Assembly (NCBI GenBank): GCA_015484715.1
Contig: WFUY01000091.1
Span: 1 to 5,001, forward strand
Direction of reading: 5' to 3'
From: Thermoflexales bacterium
GTDB lineage: Bacteria > Chloroflexota > Anaerolineae > S140-20
DNA length: 5,001 bases
Shown here: positions 4,968-5,001 of the stretch, in pieces
Layout of the letters: each line of letters opens with the position of its first letter
Position numbering within the stretch: position 1 is the stretch's first letter
Notes under the pieces: generated by a model
Database searches by the model: none
What the model was told of the DNA's origin: nothing
Seen by the model: the letters and a program-made list of their open reading frames with translations, nothing else
Position numbers and translations under genes: made by a program

Positions 4968-5001
4968 CTCCGGCATCGCCGATTCCGGGAGCAACACACC
5001 G

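Overview
The window is high-GC DNA carrying four genes, all on the + strand, and three unusually repeat-rich intergenic gaps. Two things point to Chloroflexota (an Anaerolineae-like lineage): the secreted subtilase ends in a YLPVVLR-type C-terminus, which I recall from exported proteins of that phylum, and the gaps hold short 7/8/14-bp tandem repeats. This assignment is an inference from style. There is no rRNA or other taxonomic marker in the window.

Layout. (1) 1-840: the 3' part of a secreted subtilisin-family (S8) protease, with the catalytic Ser, a DUF11-like beta domain and the YLPVVLR end. (2) 833-872: an 8-bp tandem repeat that begins on the protease stop codon. (3) 898-1737: a MobA-like nucleotidyltransferase of unknown substrate, with a start that lacks a Shine-Dalgarno. 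(4) 1738-2109: a 372-base gap with a nested inverted-repeat element (1749-1910), a good sigma-70-type promoter (1905-1933), a 14-bp tandem array (1973-2052) and an RBS. (5) 2110-2634: a small four-helix CvpA-like membrane protein. (6) 2635-2842: a gap with several hairpins and a very strong RBS. (7) 2843-4738: acs, AMP-forming acetyl-CoA synthetase, complete and with all key motifs. (8) 4739-5001: a long GC hairpin (probable terminator), three different short tandem arrays in a row, and a second promoter that fires out of the window to the right.

How the parts relate. The protease and the nucleotidyltransferase could share a transcript (57-base gap). cvpA-like and acs lie downstream of the 1905 promoter, but acs has its own structured leader and need not depend on it. 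The terminator-like hairpin after acs followed by a fresh promoter suggests a transcription-unit boundary there. The four genes show no obvious common pathway: secreted proteolysis, nucleotide transfer, a membrane protein, and acetate activation.

I see no defence, CRISPR, phage or secondary-metabolism system. The least explained material is non-coding: the nested inverted-repeat element at 1749-1910, and the family of unrelated short repeats in three of the intergenic gaps.
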